Of a stretch of 64,000 bases of DNA, positions 27,363-37,536 are shown in pieces. Both the position numbers and the translations under genes were made by a program. Location of the stretch: assembly GCF_009363115.1 (NCBI RefSeq), contig NZ_CP045298.1, positions 945,001-1,009,000 of the forward strand, in the 5' to 3' direction. A model generated the notes under the pieces. That model was not told where the DNA came from. It did no database searches and saw only the letters and a program-made list of their open reading frames with translations. The first letter of the stretch is position 1. Each line of letters opens with the position of its first letter. The stretch is from Paenibacillus brasilensis (lineage in GTDB: Bacteria > Bacillota > Bacilli > Paenibacillales > Paenibacillaceae).

Positions 27363-28274
27363 TTATAGCTGTTTGTACAGCTTTTGCAAATCATCCGGCC
27401 AAGCATCCGCCACGGTAATCGTGTCGCCGCTGAGCGGATGACCGAAGGTAAGGCGCTCTCCATGCAGCGCCTGCCTGCCAAAATCAGCAGCTCGGCCCCC
27501 GTATAATACATCCCCGAGCAGCGGGAAACCAGCATGACTAAGATGAACGCGAATCTGATGGGTTCGGCCGGTATCCAATGTCAGATATACAAGACTGATC
27601 GCGCTTGAACCACTCCCCCATACTTCACCAAGTTCCACATGGGTAACTGCCTTTTGTCCGGTCGGAGATACACGACGACGCTGCTTGTGATGCCTGTCCT
27701 TGCCAATCGGCCAATCCAATGTCCGGAGCGATGCAGGCACTTCCCCCCTTACCCAAGCGACATAGCGACGGTCGATATCCTTGGCTCGCATTTGCTCGTC
27801 CAGCTTGAGCAACGCGAATTCATTTTTGGCATATAGCACCGGGCCTGTCGTATCCACATCCAAACGATGCACATGTCGTACCGCTGCATGAATGCCATTG
27901 ATTTCATAATAGGATGCGACAGCATGATCCAGCGTCAGCGGACCATCCTTTACACCGCCGTCTGGATGGACCGCCATACCTGCCGGTTTGTGTACGACCA
28001 GGCAAAAATCGTCCTCATACAGTACCTTCAAATCATACCAACGAGGGATGACGCCAAGGTCCATTACAGGAAAAAGGGCCAGCCGTAGCCGGTCCCCTGT
28101 AAGTTCAATCCCTTTTTCGTGCCGTAGTCTGCGCCACAGCTTGTCTGGTAAACCCAAACGGTTCAGCAACCAGTCGTCTACAGCCTCAACCCGATTTTCG
28201 CCAGCTGTAATTTCTCGTCCCGGTGTGACTTCCAGCCAAGGTCCCCTTCTTTTCCAGCTACCTTGCCAGCTCAT
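27363..28274 (-). CDS. RluA family pseudouridine synthase
   Basis: A 303-aa enzyme that isomerises uridine in rRNA or tRNA. The catalytic block is HRLDVDTTG, with the active Asp near residue 137, preceded by [14 protein letters not shown] and followed by YVAWVRGEV and [21 protein letters not shown]. An N-terminal region of about 85 residues resembles a degenerate S4-type domain. Its ATG overlaps the hemL stop, so it is coupled to the heme operon. Substrate specificity cannot be read from the sequence. Confidence 0.9.
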   Translation of the reverse strand: MSWQGSWKRRGPWLEVTPGREITAGENRVEAVDDWLLNRLGLPDKLWRRLRHEKGIELTGDRLRLALFPVMDLGVIPRWYDLKVLYEDDFCLVVHKPAGMAVHPDGGVKDGPLTLDHAVASYYEINGIHAAVRHVHRLDVDTTGPVLYAKNEFALLKLDEQMRAKDIDRRYVAWVRGEVPASLRTLDWPIGKDRHHKQRRRVSPTGQKAVTHVELGEVWGSGSSAISLVYLTLDTGRTHQIRVHLSHAGFPLLGDVLYGGRAADFGRQALHGERLTFGHPLSGDTITVADAWPDDLQKLYKQL

Positions 28275-29575
28275 AGACGTTTGAGCGCGCGATAGTTCGC
28301 TTCAATAGTGGCGTCAATATCCTCAACCGTATGCACACCTGATACAAACATGCCCTCGAATTGAGATGGAGCCACACTGACTCCCTCATTCACCATTTCG
28401 GTAAAATAACGGCGGAAGTGATCCTGATTACTCTTTTTAGCCGTATCAAAATTGACAACCTTCTCGTCCGTAAAAAATGGACACACCATGGAACCTACAC
28501 GGTTGATTGTGACAGGAATACCCAGCTCTCGCGCGTTACGTTCGAATCCGGCCTGAAGCCGTGCTGCCCGCTCTTCCAGCCGATCATATACTTCTGGCGT
28601 CAGCAATTTAAGTGTCGAATAGCCTGCGGCCATAGCCAACGGATTTCCGCTCAGCGTACCCGCTTGATAGATAGGCCCGGATGGAGCGATTTGCTCCAAA
28701 ATGTCACGACGTCCGCCGTAAGCACCTACCGGCAGTCCGCCCCCAATTACTTTGCCCAGACACGTAAGATCCGGTGTCACACCAAAGCGTCCTTGGGCAG
28801 AGTGAAGCCCCACCCGGAATCCGGTCATCACTTCATCAAAAATCAGCAGACTTCCATATTGCCGGGTTACCTCACGCAGCCCTTCCAAAAATCCGGACTG
28901 TGGGGGTACGACTCCCATATTGCCTGCTACCGGCTCGACAATAATTGCGGCAATTTCTTCGCCAAATTTCTCAAAAGCCAGCTTGACCGAAGCCAAATCA
29001 TTATAAGGAACGGTGATCGTATGTGTGGCCACGACTTCCGGTACACCCGGACTATCGGGTAAACCCAATGTCGCAACACCAGAGCCCGCTTTAATCAGCA
29101 GGCTGTCCGCATGACCGTGATAAGAGCCTTCAAATTTAAGAATTTTGCTGCGTTTCGTAAATCCACGTGCGAGGCGTATCGCACTCATGGTCGCTTCGGT
29201 TCCCGAGTTGACCATACGAACGAGATCCATGGAAGGAACACGTTCACATACGAGCTTGGCCATTTCCGTCTCCGCCAGCGTTGGTGCGCCGAAGCTGGTT
29301 CCTTTTACAACAGTAGCCTGTAAAGCTTTAACCACTTCGGGATGTGCATGGCCCATAATAAGCGGTCCCCATGAACATACATAGTCTATGTAGGATTGAC
29401 CGTCGATATCATATACACGCGATCCTTCCCCATGGTCGATATATACTGGCGTAATGCCCACGGATTTAAAAGCCCGAACCGGACTGTTTACGCCACCGGG
29501 AATATATTGCTTTGCCTCATCAAAGGCTACTTTGGAGCGCGTATCCTTGCGCACCGTTCGTTGTTCGTCGATCAT
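28271..29575 (-). CDS. hemL: Glutamate-1-semialdehyde 2,1-aminomutase
   Basis: A PLP enzyme producing 5-aminolevulinate, the second step of C5 heme synthesis. The 434-aa protein shows [54 protein letters not shown] and the PLP lysine in [17 protein letters not shown] start at the ATG at 29575 (MIDEQRTV), with AGGAG upstream. It follows hemB by 31 nt. Confidence 0.97.
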   Translation of the reverse strand: MIDEQRTVRKDTRSKVAFDEAKQYIPGGVNSPVRAFKSVGITPVYIDHGEGSRVYDIDGQSYIDYVCSWGPLIMGHAHPEVVKALQATVVKGTSFGAPTLAETEMAKLVCERVPSMDLVRMVNSGTEATMSAIRLARGFTKRSKILKFEGSYHGHADSLLIKAGSGVATLGLPDSPGVPEVVATHTITVPYNDLASVKLAFEKFGEEIAAIIVEPVAGNMGVVPPQSGFLEGLREVTRQYGSLLIFDEVMTGFRVGLHSAQGRFGVTPDLTCLGKVIGGGLPVGAYGGRRDILEQIAPSGPIYQAGTLSGNPLAMAAGYSTLKLLTPEVYDRLEERAARLQAGFERNARELGIPVTINRVGSMVCPFFTDEKVVNFDTAKKSNQDHFRRYFTEMVNEGVSVAPSQFEGMFVSGVHTVEDIDATIEANYRALKRL

Positions 29576-29606
29576 TCTGGTCACTCCTGTCGTCTGAAAA
29601 ATACGT

Positions 29607-30605
29607 TTATTGCTTCAACCATCTCGCCGCATCCTTGGCAGAATAGGTAATAATCATATCCGCACCTGCACGCTTCATGCTTGTCAAAATCTCCATTACC
29701 ATCGCTTTTTCATCAATCCAGCCTTGGAGTGCTGCCGCTTTGACCATTGCATATTCACCGCTGACATTGTAAGCCACCAAAGGCAGGTCAAATTGGTCCT
29801 TAATGGTGCGCATTACATCAAGGTAAGAAAGAGAAGGCTTTACCATCAGCATGTCCGCACCCTCAAGCACGTCAGATTCTGCTTCCCGCAACGCTTCACG
29901 CGCATTGGCAGGGTCCATCTGATAGGATTTGCGGTCACCAAACTGCGGCGCAGAATCTGCGGCTTCCCGGAAAGGACCGTAAAAAGCAGACGCATATTTG
30001 ACGGAATACGACATAATCGGAATATGTGAGAAGCCTTCCTGATCCAGTCCATGCCGAATGGCCTGCACAAAACCATCCATCATATTGGATGGAGCGATAA
30101 TATCCGCGCCTGCTTTAGCCTGGGAAACTGCTGTACGTACCAGCACCTCCAGCGATTCATCGTTCAATATCTCGCCGCATACCTCACCATCATGCTTATG
30201 CATGTGTACCATGCCGCAGTGTCCATGATCCGTAAATTCACACAAACAAGTATCGGCTACAACCAGCAGCTCGGGATAGCGGGACTTGATCAGACGAGTA
30301 GCCTCCTGCACAATCCCATCTTCCGCGAAAGCCGAAGTCCCCAAACTATCTTTGGTTTCCGGTATGCCAAACAAGAGCACAGCAGGAATGCCCAGCTCGC
30401 TAATTTCCTTCAGTTCCTCCTCCAGCTGATCCAGAGAAAAACGGTATACGCCAGGCATGGAGCTAATCTCCTGCTTCACCCCAGCACCAAATGTTACGTA
30501 GATCGGTTGAATAAAATCAGCCGGATTCAATACAGTCTCACGCACCATACTGCGGATCGCAGCCGACTGGCGCAAACGACGATGTCTCGTAAAAGGTACA
30601 CTCAT
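29607..30605 (-). CDS. hemB: Porphobilinogen synthase (delta-aminolevulinate dehydratase)
   Basis: Condenses two 5-aminolevulinate molecules to porphobilinogen. The 332-aa protein has [15 protein letters not shown], the metal-site cysteines in [16 protein letters not shown], and the Schiff-base lysines in [14 protein letters not shown] and [14 protein letters not shown]. The start is the ATG at 30605 with GGAGG 9 nt upstream. The Cys-rich metal site indicates the zinc-dependent form. Confidence 0.97.
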   Translation of the reverse strand: MSVPFTRHRRLRQSAAIRSMVRETVLNPADFIQPIYVTFGAGVKQEISSMPGVYRFSLDQLEEELKEISELGIPAVLLFGIPETKDSLGTSAFAEDGIVQEATRLIKSRYPELLVVADTCLCEFTDHGHCGMVHMHKHDGEVCGEILNDESLEVLVRTAVSQAKAGADIIAPSNMMDGFVQAIRHGLDQEGFSHIPIMSYSVKYASAFYGPFREAADSAPQFGDRKSYQMDPANAREALREAESDVLEGADMLMVKPSLSYLDVMRTIKDQFDLPLVAYNVSGEYAMVKAAALQGWIDEKAMVMEILTSMKRAGADMIITYSAKDAARWLKQ

Positions 30606-30652
30606 GATTGCAAACCTCCATATTTTATACATTCATTTGGTAAAAGCACAAA

Positions 30653-32209
30653 TTATAATGTCACAGTAGTACTCGATTGTTTCCAGTCACATAGCGATTG
30701 GACCAAACTTTCAATAGTCGCCTGCTCCGACATAAAGCTGACGGTCAAACCGGCCTGGGTAGCTGTCTCACCAGTCAAGGGTCCAATTACAGCAATCGTA
30801 ACTCCCTCCAGCAGCGACACCGGATCATCTACCCCCATTTGCCTGAGCGCTTCCAGAAAAAAGGTTACGGTTGAGGAACTGGTAAAAGTAATGGCGTGAA
30901 TGGCGCGCTCCTCAAACAGCTTGAGCAGCTCATCATCCTGTGTGTTGGCCGCCAGTACCGTCTGATACAGATTAGCCTCAGTAACCTCAAGCCCCATCTC
31001 TCTTAGCTTTTCTGGCAGCCAAGACCGAGCGAGATCGCCTCTGGGAAGGAATGCGTTCTGCCCTGCCTGCAAATCCTGTTCAAACGCTTCGAGCAAGCCC
31101 TCTGCCTGAAACGGACCTTCGATCTGTTCTGCGACGATTCCATGCGTCCGAAGTGCGGCTGCTGTAGCCGGACCGACTGCGGCAATACGCGCTTTGAACA
31201 GCGCACGTACATCCTTGTCCTGCTCCTCCAAGTGATTAAAGAAGTATTCCACTCCGTTAACGCTGGTAAAAAACACCCAATCGTATTCAGGCAGTCGGGC
31301 AAATGCCTTTTTAATTTGCTTCTTCGTCGGCTCGTCCGAAGGGACTACCGTCTGGATGACAGGGAATTCATAAGGCTCGCCACCGAGCTCCTCAATCCGG
31401 CGAACCAGACTGCTGGCCTGGGCGCGTGCACGAGTAACCAAAATCCGCTTGCCGAATAGAGGCATATCCTCAGCCCATTTTAACTGTTCACGCTGATTGA
31501 CCACTTCTCCAACAACGATGACAGCGGGAGGCTGGAAATTAGCAGCCTTTACCTTCGCCTCGATATCCGCCAGCGTACCCACCAGTGTATCCTGCTCTGC
31601 ACGGGTTCCCCAACGAATCAAAGCCACGGGTGTATCCGACGGTTTGCCGTGCTTCATCAGTTGCTCACTGATGTAGCCAATCTTCGCCACACCCATCATA
31701 AAGATCAGTGTGCCCGTTGCATTCGTTACTTTATCCCAATGAATACTTTTATCGAGTTTATCCGGACTTTCATGCCCCGTAATGATAGACAGCGATGAGG
31801 CCATATCCCGGTGTGTAACCGGAATGCCCGCATAGGCGGGTACGCTGATTGCTGAAGTAATGCCGGGTATGATTTCATAAGAAATACCGTGTTTACGCAG
31901 CAGCCCGGCTTCCTCTCCAACCCGACCAAAGATGGTAGGGTCTCCCCCCTTGAGCCGAACAACCGTTTTTCCTTCCAACGCCAAGTCCACCAGCAACTGA
32001 TTGATTTCCTCTTGCTTCATGGTGTGACGATCCGGCAGCTTGCCGACATATATTTTTTGCGCACCTGGCTTCATCAGCCCCAAGAGGCGCGGGCTTGCCA
32101 GTCTGTCATACACAATGACATCACCCAGTTGAATACATTCCCATCCCTTGACCGTAATTAATCTTGCGTCTCCGGGCCCTGCGCCAACTAAATATACCTT
32201 CCCCGCCAT
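30653..32209 (-). CDS. hemD: Fused uroporphyrinogen-III C-methyltransferase / uroporphyrinogen-III synthase
   Basis: A 518-aa two-domain protein. Residues 1-245 are a SUMT/CobA methyltransferase (VYLVGAGPGDARLITVKGWE, VVRLKGGDPTIFGRVGEE, GIPVTHRDMASSLSIITGHE) that makes precorrin-2. Residues about 250-515 are HemD (KRILVTRARAQASSLVRRIE, FTSSSTVTFFLEAL), which closes hydroxymethylbilane to uroporphyrinogen III. B. subtilis hemD lacks the methyltransferase part. The fusion steers product towards siroheme/B12 beside heme, and the precorrin-2 dehydrogenase two genes upstream fits this. It is 4 nt after hemC. Confidence 0.95.
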   Translation of the reverse strand: MAGKVYLVGAGPGDARLITVKGWECIQLGDVIVYDRLASPRLLGLMKPGAQKIYVGKLPDRHTMKQEEINQLLVDLALEGKTVVRLKGGDPTIFGRVGEEAGLLRKHGISYEIIPGITSAISVPAYAGIPVTHRDMASSLSIITGHESPDKLDKSIHWDKVTNATGTLIFMMGVAKIGYISEQLMKHGKPSDTPVALIRWGTRAEQDTLVGTLADIEAKVKAANFQPPAVIVVGEVVNQREQLKWAEDMPLFGKRILVTRARAQASSLVRRIEELGGEPYEFPVIQTVVPSDEPTKKQIKKAFARLPEYDWVFFTSVNGVEYFFNHLEEQDKDVRALFKARIAAVGPATAAALRTHGIVAEQIEGPFQAEGLLEAFEQDLQAGQNAFLPRGDLARSWLPEKLREMGLEVTEANLYQTVLAANTQDDELLKLFEERAIHAITFTSSSTVTFFLEALRQMGVDDPVSLLEGVTIAVIGPLTGETATQAGLTVSFMSEQATIESLVQSLCDWKQSSTTVTL

Positions 32210-32213
32210 ATCC

Positions 32214-33140
32214 TCATCCCCTTACCTGTGCCAGAATCTGTTCTGCTCCCTTGGCAATCAAACTGGACGCTACCGCTTCTCCCAGCTTTTGCGGATCTTC
32301 TCCCTGGAGCGTTTCTTTCAAAATAATCTCGCCATCCGGCGAGCCTACCATACCCGTAAGGCGGATTTCTTGACCCGCCCAGACGGCATGAGCCCCGATC
32401 GGTACTTGGCACCCCCCATTCAGTACACCAAGAAAGGTTCGTTCTGCAGCAACCGTAGCCGACGTATCCCGGTCATTGTAAAGACGCAACAATGAGAGCA
32501 GCTCTTCATCGTTGGCGCGGCATTCAATACCAAGCGCTCCCTGTCCTACAGCCGGCAAGCAGGCTTCCTCTGGAATATAGGCTGTAATTCGCTCTTTCCA
32601 GCCCATCCGGTGTAAGCCCGCCGCTGCCAAAATAATGGCGTCAAATCCTTCCGTCTCCAGCTTTTTCAGACGGGAATCAATATTACCACGTACAGGCTCT
32701 AATTGTAGATCTGGTCGCATGGCCTTGATTTGACTAGCCCGGCGCAAACTGCTCGTGCCTACTTTTGCTCCTTGAGGCAAATCCTCCAGGCTTTTGGCTC
32801 CGAGTGTAACGAGGCAATCCCGTGGGTCCTCTCGGCGCGGTACAGCGCCGTTCACAAGACCTTCCGGCAATTCGGACGGCATATCCTTCATACTATGTAC
32901 TGCCATATCAATCTCACCAGCCAGCATGGCCTGCTCAATTTCTTTGACAAAAAGTCCTTTGCCGCCTACTTTCGACAAGGTTACATCCAATATTCGATCG
33001 CCCTTGGTCAGTATTTTTTTCACGTCAAACTGCAAAGCCAATCCATGCTCCGCGCACAGCGCATTCAAATCCTCAATGACATGACCGGTCTGCGTTAGCG
33101 CAAGCGCGCTCTGTCTGCTCCCTACCACAATTGTTCGCAT
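32214..33140 (-). CDS. hemC: Hydroxymethylbilane synthase (porphobilinogen deaminase)
   Basis: Polymerises four porphobilinogens. The 308-aa protein has [50 protein letters not shown] and the cofactor-cysteine block [13 protein letters not shown]. The start is the ATG at 33140 with GAGGAATAAC upstream; an in-frame open extension runs into the precorrin-2 dehydrogenase gene and is not used. Only 1 nt separates it from the upstream stop, implying coupling. Confidence 0.97.
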   Translation of the reverse strand: MRTIVVGSRQSALALTQTGHVIEDLNALCAEHGLALQFDVKKILTKGDRILDVTLSKVGGKGLFVKEIEQAMLAGEIDMAVHSMKDMPSELPEGLVNGAVPRREDPRDCLVTLGAKSLEDLPQGAKVGTSSLRRASQIKAMRPDLQLEPVRGNIDSRLKKLETEGFDAIILAAAGLHRMGWKERITAYIPEEACLPAVGQGALGIECRANDEELLSLLRLYNDRDTSATVAAERTFLGVLNGGCQVPIGAHAVWAGQEIRLTGMVGSPDGEIILKETLQGEDPQKLGEAVASSLIAKGAEQILAQVRG

Positions 33141-33141
33141 G

Positions 33142-33789
33142 TTATTCCTCCTGATTTTGCGCAATCCATAGGTCCATCTCTTTTTCGGTCCAAGCAACAA
33201 ATTCATGACGTCGTATTTGATCCAAAATCCCGCTGTTCGCCAAACGCCTCAGAAGTTTGGCCCTCTGTCGCGGAGAACTTACAGTACGTTTGATAATTTG
33301 TCTCATTTCGTACATAAAATCAAGATATGGTTCATATTCACTGCCGAATAATGGTTCTAAAGCTGATGTAATATCGGCGGTCACAGCCGGGCCTGCCCCT
33401 GCAGTGGAAACACTGATCGTCAGCCTCCCCCGCCGAAGGATGCCTGGCGTTATAAAGTCCGTCTCTTCCAACCGGTCCGCCACATTTACCAGTATACCCC
33501 TTTGTCTGGCCTCCTGCGCAACCGCGTTATTTACTTCTCTCTGATTCGCCGTCGCATATACAAGAAAGGCTCCCTGGAGGTCGCCCTCGCGATACACGCG
33601 ATTTACCCAGTGGAGCTGCTTGTGATCGGCCAGAACCTGTAAATCCGGCGTTATATTCGGGCTGATGACGGTAATGCATGCTCCGCTTTCTATCAGCCCC
33701 TTTACCTTGCGTTCCGCTATACTACCGCCGCCTACAACACAACAAATCTTATTTTTACAATTCAACGAGATGGGGACAAAATATTGCAA
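33142..33789 (-). CDS. Precorrin-2 dehydrogenase / sirohydrochlorin-type enzyme
   Basis: A 215-aa protein of the Met8/CysG-N/YlnF family that oxidises precorrin-2 to sirohydrochlorin with NAD and may also insert iron. It opens [20 protein letters not shown] with the dinucleotide motif [10 protein letters not shown], then shows [19 protein letters not shown] and [18 protein letters not shown]. The start is TTG with GGAGAG upstream; the ribosome site is only fair. With the CobA-HemD fusion it gives the operon a siroheme branch. A separate chelatase may be needed, since no chelatase-specific motif is evident. Confidence 0.88.
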   Translation of the reverse strand: MQYFVPISLNCKNKICCVVGGGSIAERKVKGLIESGACITVISPNITPDLQVLADHKQLHWVNRVYREGDLQGAFLVYATANQREVNNAVAQEARQRGILVNVADRLEETDFITPGILRRGRLTISVSTAGAGPAVTADITSALEPLFGSEYEPYLDFMYEMRQIIKRTVSSPRQRAKLLRRLANSGILDQIRRHEFVAWTEKEMDLWIAQNQEE

Positions 33790-33796
33790 ACGGTAT

Positions 33797-34624
33797 TCAC
33801 TCTCCCGTCCACTGATGAAATACAGACCAGGAATTCAGCAAAAAGTTAAGAATTAATAGTGTATAGCCCACTAATGCCCACTTTGCCATCACGAGGCCTG
33901 AACGCTGATTCAATCTTTTACTTACTAAAAATACAATGTACACGCACAAGGCTATCGCTGTCATCAGCACTTTGGTATCCAGCAAAAGACGCCAGCGCTG
34001 CTCGGCAATAATGGAAATGACTGCAACGACAATGGAGACTCCGAGTAAGGGAGTGCCGATCAAGAGGGCCTTATGCGTATACCGATCCATCATTTCAAGA
34101 CTTGGCAGACGTCTGATCGTATCATTCCATTTTTTTACTTTCAATTTACGATGCAAAAACAGATATAAGCCCGAAAATACAGCCGCTACTGTCATCGCTA
34201 CAAATCCGAGATTAGCCAACGCAATATGAATGAGAAGCAGCCCATGCACTGTATGCCAATTTGCGAGCGGGTTGTCGGTGGGCTCCATCCATATTTTATT
34301 GAGCACAAGCACTGCGAAGCTAATAATATCAAGCAGCAATACCGCAAATTCAGAACGCTGATAACGTGACAAAATCAAAGAAATCAGCACTAAAATAAAG
34401 GAGAACAGAAATAAAAAGTCGTAGGTCACAAAAATAGGAAGGTGCCCCTCGTTCCAGGTTCTTATTCCCATATATACAAGTTGGAGCAAAAGAACGACAA
34501 CAAGAAGCCCTGTACCTGTCCGTTTGGCATTCGCATTACGTCGAATCCCATCCGAGAATACAAACAGAAGGCTCAGGGCAAAAACATAAATCATTGAATC
34601 ATATATCAGCATGCCTGAAGCCAC
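33797..34624 (-). CDS. hemX: HemX, cytochrome c assembly family membrane protein
   Basis: A 275-aa integral membrane protein with about eight transmembrane segments and the WHTVHGLLLIHIALANLGFV block typical of the CcsA/HemX family. In B. subtilis HemX lowers HemA (glutamyl-tRNA reductase) levels, and hemX follows hemA as here. The start is GTG with AGGTG 7 nt upstream, 16 nt after the hemA stop. Confidence 0.9.
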   Translation of the reverse strand: MASGMLIYDSMIYVFALSLLFVFSDGIRRNANAKRTGTGLLVVVLLLQLVYMGIRTWNEGHLPIFVTYDFLFLFSFILVLISLILSRYQRSEFAVLLLDIISFAVLVLNKIWMEPTDNPLANWHTVHGLLLIHIALANLGFVAMTVAAVFSGLYLFLHRKLKVKKWNDTIRRLPSLEMMDRYTHKALLIGTPLLGVSIVVAVISIIAEQRWRLLLDTKVLMTAIALCVYIVFLVSKRLNQRSGLVMAKWALVGYTLLILNFLLNSWSVFHQWTGE

Positions 34625-34640
34625 GTCTGTTCACCTACCC

Positions 34641-36035
34641 TTACAGGCCGGCCGGCGCTAACGACGCTGGCGAGGCTTGGACCTGGCCGGATGTTTCATG
34701 AACACCGACCTCCGGTTTCATTAACGCGGATGCATCGCTTTTATCTAATTTCTGAGCGGCGTCCTCCAAACGATCCTCCAGAGCAAAAATGTGGCTGAAC
34801 ATCTCCAACGCCTCATTCCCCTGCTTTTGGACTGCCAATTCCTTCATCCGATTGATCGGATCATGCATCATCTGGTTCAGCATGCTTTTCGTCAAGCGGC
34901 TAATCACTTTGCGTTGCCGTTCATCCAGCTCTGGAAGCTTGTTGAACAAGCTTTCCAGTGTATCCTGGTGTACGGATTCTGCTTTTTCCTGTAAAGCACG
35001 AATCACCGGACGCACTCCCATCGTTTTCAACCATTGATAAAATTCACTAAGCTCGCCTTCGATCATATGCTCGATTTTGGTTGCTTCGGTACGGCGCATT
35101 TCCAGATTGCTCTCTACGATACCTTCCAAATCATCAATATCGTATAGAAAAACGTTCGATAATTCCCCAATAGCCGGTTCCAGATCGCGCGGAACCGCGA
35201 TATCAATCATAAACAAAGGGCGGGACTGACGACGTTTCATGCTGGCTTCAACCCGATCCCTATCGAGTATATATCCTTGGGCACCTGTCGAGCTGATCAC
35301 AATGTCCACATCGGCCAACCGTTGAATTCCTTCCTCCATCGTAACCGGTGTTCCGTGAAACTTGGAGGCCAAATCCTCCGCACGAGACAAGGTCCGATTC
35401 GCCACAATAACTTCAGCTGCTCCGCCACTGTAAAGATGCTTAACGGTAAGCTCGCTCATTTTACCTGCACCGAGAATCAGCACTTTCTTATCGGTAAACA
35501 TACCAAAAATTCGCTTGCCCAGCTCAACTGCTGCATAGCTGACAGATACGGCACTTTCTCCAATAGACGTCTCCGAATGGGCACGCTTGCCCAATGTGAC
35601 GGCTTGCTTAAACAACATATTAAACCACGTAGCCGTAATTTTCTGGGATTGAGCCTGAAGAAAAGCATTCTTCACCTGTCCCAAAATTTGAGTTTCCCCA
35701 ATGACCATCGAATCAAGACCACAAGTCACCCGGAACAAATGCCGGATCGCCTGCTCGTCCTCATATATATATAAATGTTGTGTAAATTGATCACGCGGAA
35801 TACCGAACCATTGCTCCATAAAACTGCGTATAAAATAACCGCACATATGAAGGCGGTCTACTACCACATATATTTCAGTTCGATTGCAGGTTGCGACAAC
35901 TACGCCCTCCAACACACTTTTAGTAAGTTTGAGTTGTTCCAGCGCTTTTGGTAAATCTTGTTCTGCAATTGTAAAACGCTCTCTGACTTCCACAGGCGCC
36001 GTACGATAATTCAACCCAACAACGACGATGTGCAT
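34641..36035 (-). CDS. hemA: Glutamyl-tRNA reductase
   Basis: The first committed enzyme of C5 tetrapyrrole synthesis, reducing Glu-tRNA to glutamate-1-semialdehyde. The 464-aa protein has GLNYRTAPVEVRERF, the nucleophilic Cys in ATCNRTEIY (about residue 50), LGAGKMSELTVKHLYSGGA for NADPH, and a C-terminal dimerisation helix. The charge and Ala/Pro-rich tail after residue 440 is longer than usual. It is first in hemA-X-(P2D)-C-D-B-L, with its own promoter upstream. Confidence 0.97.
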   Translation of the reverse strand: MHIVVVGLNYRTAPVEVRERFTIAEQDLPKALEQLKLTKSVLEGVVVATCNRTEIYVVVDRLHMCGYFIRSFMEQWFGIPRDQFTQHLYIYEDEQAIRHLFRVTCGLDSMVIGETQILGQVKNAFLQAQSQKITATWFNMLFKQAVTLGKRAHSETSIGESAVSVSYAAVELGKRIFGMFTDKKVLILGAGKMSELTVKHLYSGGAAEVIVANRTLSRAEDLASKFHGTPVTMEEGIQRLADVDIVISSTGAQGYILDRDRVEASMKRRQSRPLFMIDIAVPRDLEPAIGELSNVFLYDIDDLEGIVESNLEMRRTEATKIEHMIEGELSEFYQWLKTMGVRPVIRALQEKAESVHQDTLESLFNKLPELDERQRKVISRLTKSMLNQMMHDPINRMKELAVQKQGNEALEMFSHIFALEDRLEDAAQKLDKSDASALMKPEVGVHETSGQVQASPASLAPAGL

Positions 36036-36094
36036 TGCAAATTCACCTGCCTAAACTGTAATAAGAATAGCTGCTGTTATCATAAACTATGTTA

Positions 36095-36126
36095 ATTATA
36101 TCACAGAAGTCCAAATCTCCTTGGAC
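36095..36126 (-). promoter_or_regulatory. hemA promoter with overlapping dyad
   Basis: An extended -10 (TG-A-TATAAT, 36103-36095) lies 60 nt upstream of hemA. A perfect dyad GTCCAA-N6-TTGGAC (36109-36126) covers the place of the -35 box, where no good -35 match is seen. This arrangement suits a regulator-controlled promoter; I do not recognise the binding protein. Confidence 0.5.
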
Positions 36127-36206
36127 TGTTTTATGAATTGTTTATGAAAATTAGATGACTCACATGAACATTCAACACGCACTGTATTATTTGATTTAGT
36201 GTGAGC

Positions 36207-36246
36207 CACTTTTAAAACAAATAACCATGGAAAATTCCATGGTTAT
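36207..36246 (-). terminator. Rho-independent terminator after speD
   Basis: ATAACCATGG and CCATGGTTAT form a perfect 10-bp stem with a 6-nt loop; on the minus strand TTTGTTTTAAAA follows. Confidence 0.85.
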
Positions 36247-36282
36247 GATATAGGACACGCAAATGGCTCCATAAGAAACGAA

Positions 36283-36687
36283 TTACACCAATTCAGCGTG
36301 CTTGCTCTCCGGTGATTCCACCTGAAGCTCTCCCAGGCCGCGAATCAGCTTCTTCGCATATGTTCTTTCCGGTTTTAGGACGGATACCAGGTAGTCGATA
36401 GCCAGCTGCGGATCAACAGTCTCACCGCAGGTATAACAATCAATAGCGGCAAATCCTCTTTCAGGATACGTATGAATAGAGAGATGACTCTCCGACAGCA
36501 GTACAAGCACAGTAGCTCCCTGTGGTTCAAATTGCTTGGATTGAACGGACATTACCGTTGCTCCGCAAGCTTCAGCAGCCTCAACTAATTGAGTCTCCAA
36601 AAACTGTGCATTATTCAGCAATTCAAACTCAACACCCCAAGTATCTACGGCCACGTGTCTTCCGAAAGTTGAGTATTCCAATTCCAT
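36283..36687 (-). CDS. speD: S-adenosylmethionine decarboxylase proenzyme
   Basis: Makes decarboxylated AdoMet for spermidine synthesis; the proenzyme self-cleaves to form a pyruvoyl cofactor. In the 134-aa protein the cleavage site is the Glu-Ser bond in LLSESHLSIHTYPERG (Ser near residue 70), and DCYTCGE carries the active Cys. I start at MELEYSTFGRHVAVDTWG (ATG 36687) with AAGGGGG upstream. It stands alone between the hem operon and an unrecognised gene, with terminators on both sides. No spermidine synthase gene is in the window. Confidence 0.95.
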   Translation of the reverse strand: MELEYSTFGRHVAVDTWGVEFELLNNAQFLETQLVEAAEACGATVMSVQSKQFEPQGATVLVLLSESHLSIHTYPERGFAAIDCYTCGETVDPQLAIDYLVSVLKPERTYAKKLIRGLGELQVESPESKHAELV

Positions 36688-36877
36688 CTTTCGGTTCCCC
36701 CTTCCTAGGAATAAAATGTTTGAAAAAAATTTCATCCGCTAGGACCTACGTCATTCACTTCCCGAGGGATAACCTCTCGCAACATTCAATGTCCTGAGTG
36801 AATCCTGGTTCCTATATTCATTTTCAACGAGATTAAAAATAACATCTATGTACGGCAAATGCAATCATTTTTTTGGA

Positions 36878-36909
36878 ATAAAAAAGCCCCTCCCATAGCG
36901 AAAGGGACT
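36878..36909 (-). terminator. Terminator after the 195-aa unknown gene
   Basis: AGTCCC pairs with GGGGCT (one G-U pair) around an 13-nt loop and is followed on the minus strand by T6. It lies about 40 nt past the stop of the unknown gene. Confidence 0.7.
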
Positions 36910-36948
36910 GCTTTGCATAACAATTCATTCCAGCATGCCCAAGCCGGT

Positions 36949-37536
36949 TTAAGCTTCCAGTGCAAACAATCTGGAGCAGCTCATCCGAAGTCTTTGATCA
37001 ATCTGTTCCAGCTCCGAGGACGTTCGAGCCAGATTCCGTTGATCCAGTAACGAATTAATGAGGTCATACACGGCTGATATTTCATTTTCCACGTTTTGAT
37101 GCTGAAAAAGCTGCTGTAGTTCATGTACCGTATTCTTATACTCGAACACCAGCTTGGAGCCTTCGTCATTCTTCTCCATAATTTTACGAACAGTGCCTTC
37201 GTTATAAAAATACACCATCGTGAATCCTTGATACATCCGGTAAACAATCCCCTCACCCTTAAAGCGAACAAAAAGTTTGCGTATAAACAAGGTTAGTTGC
37301 GGATGAATTAAGCGGCAGGTCAATTCACAGACATATTCTCCCTCTCTGGCTTCAAAAAACAAATGAACTTCCTCACCCGCAGTATGCTCCAGAACGATTT
37401 CCTGTCCCCCGTTATCCAGCACTTTAATTCGGTAATGCATTTGGGGATCATCCACGGCCTGCAAAAATTCATCCATTTGAGTTTCCGACAAGGTCAAAGT
37501 GGTTTTTACATATTCTGTGGCTAACCGCTGAGCCAT
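36949..37536 (-). CDS. Conserved-looking protein of unknown function, 195 aa
   Basis: I do not recognise this family. GAGGAG precedes the ATG, base use resembles the neighbours, and a terminator follows, so the gene looks real. The first 130 residues appear beta-rich (VHLFFEAREGEYVCELTCRL, IVYRMYQGFTMVYFYNEG); residues about 135-195 are helical (ELQQLFQHQNVENEISAVYD) and may form a coiled coil. There is no signal peptide or membrane segment. Lying between speD and engB, with its own terminator, it is probably monocistronic. No function is claimed. Confidence 0.7.
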   Translation of the reverse strand: MAQRLATEYVKTTLTLSETQMDEFLQAVDDPQMHYRIKVLDNGGQEIVLEHTAGEEVHLFFEAREGEYVCELTCRLIHPQLTLFIRKLFVRFKGEGIVYRMYQGFTMVYFYNEGTVRKIMEKNDEGSKLVFEYKNTVHELQQLFQHQNVENEISAVYDLINSLLDQRNLARTSSELEQIDQRLRMSCSRLFALEA

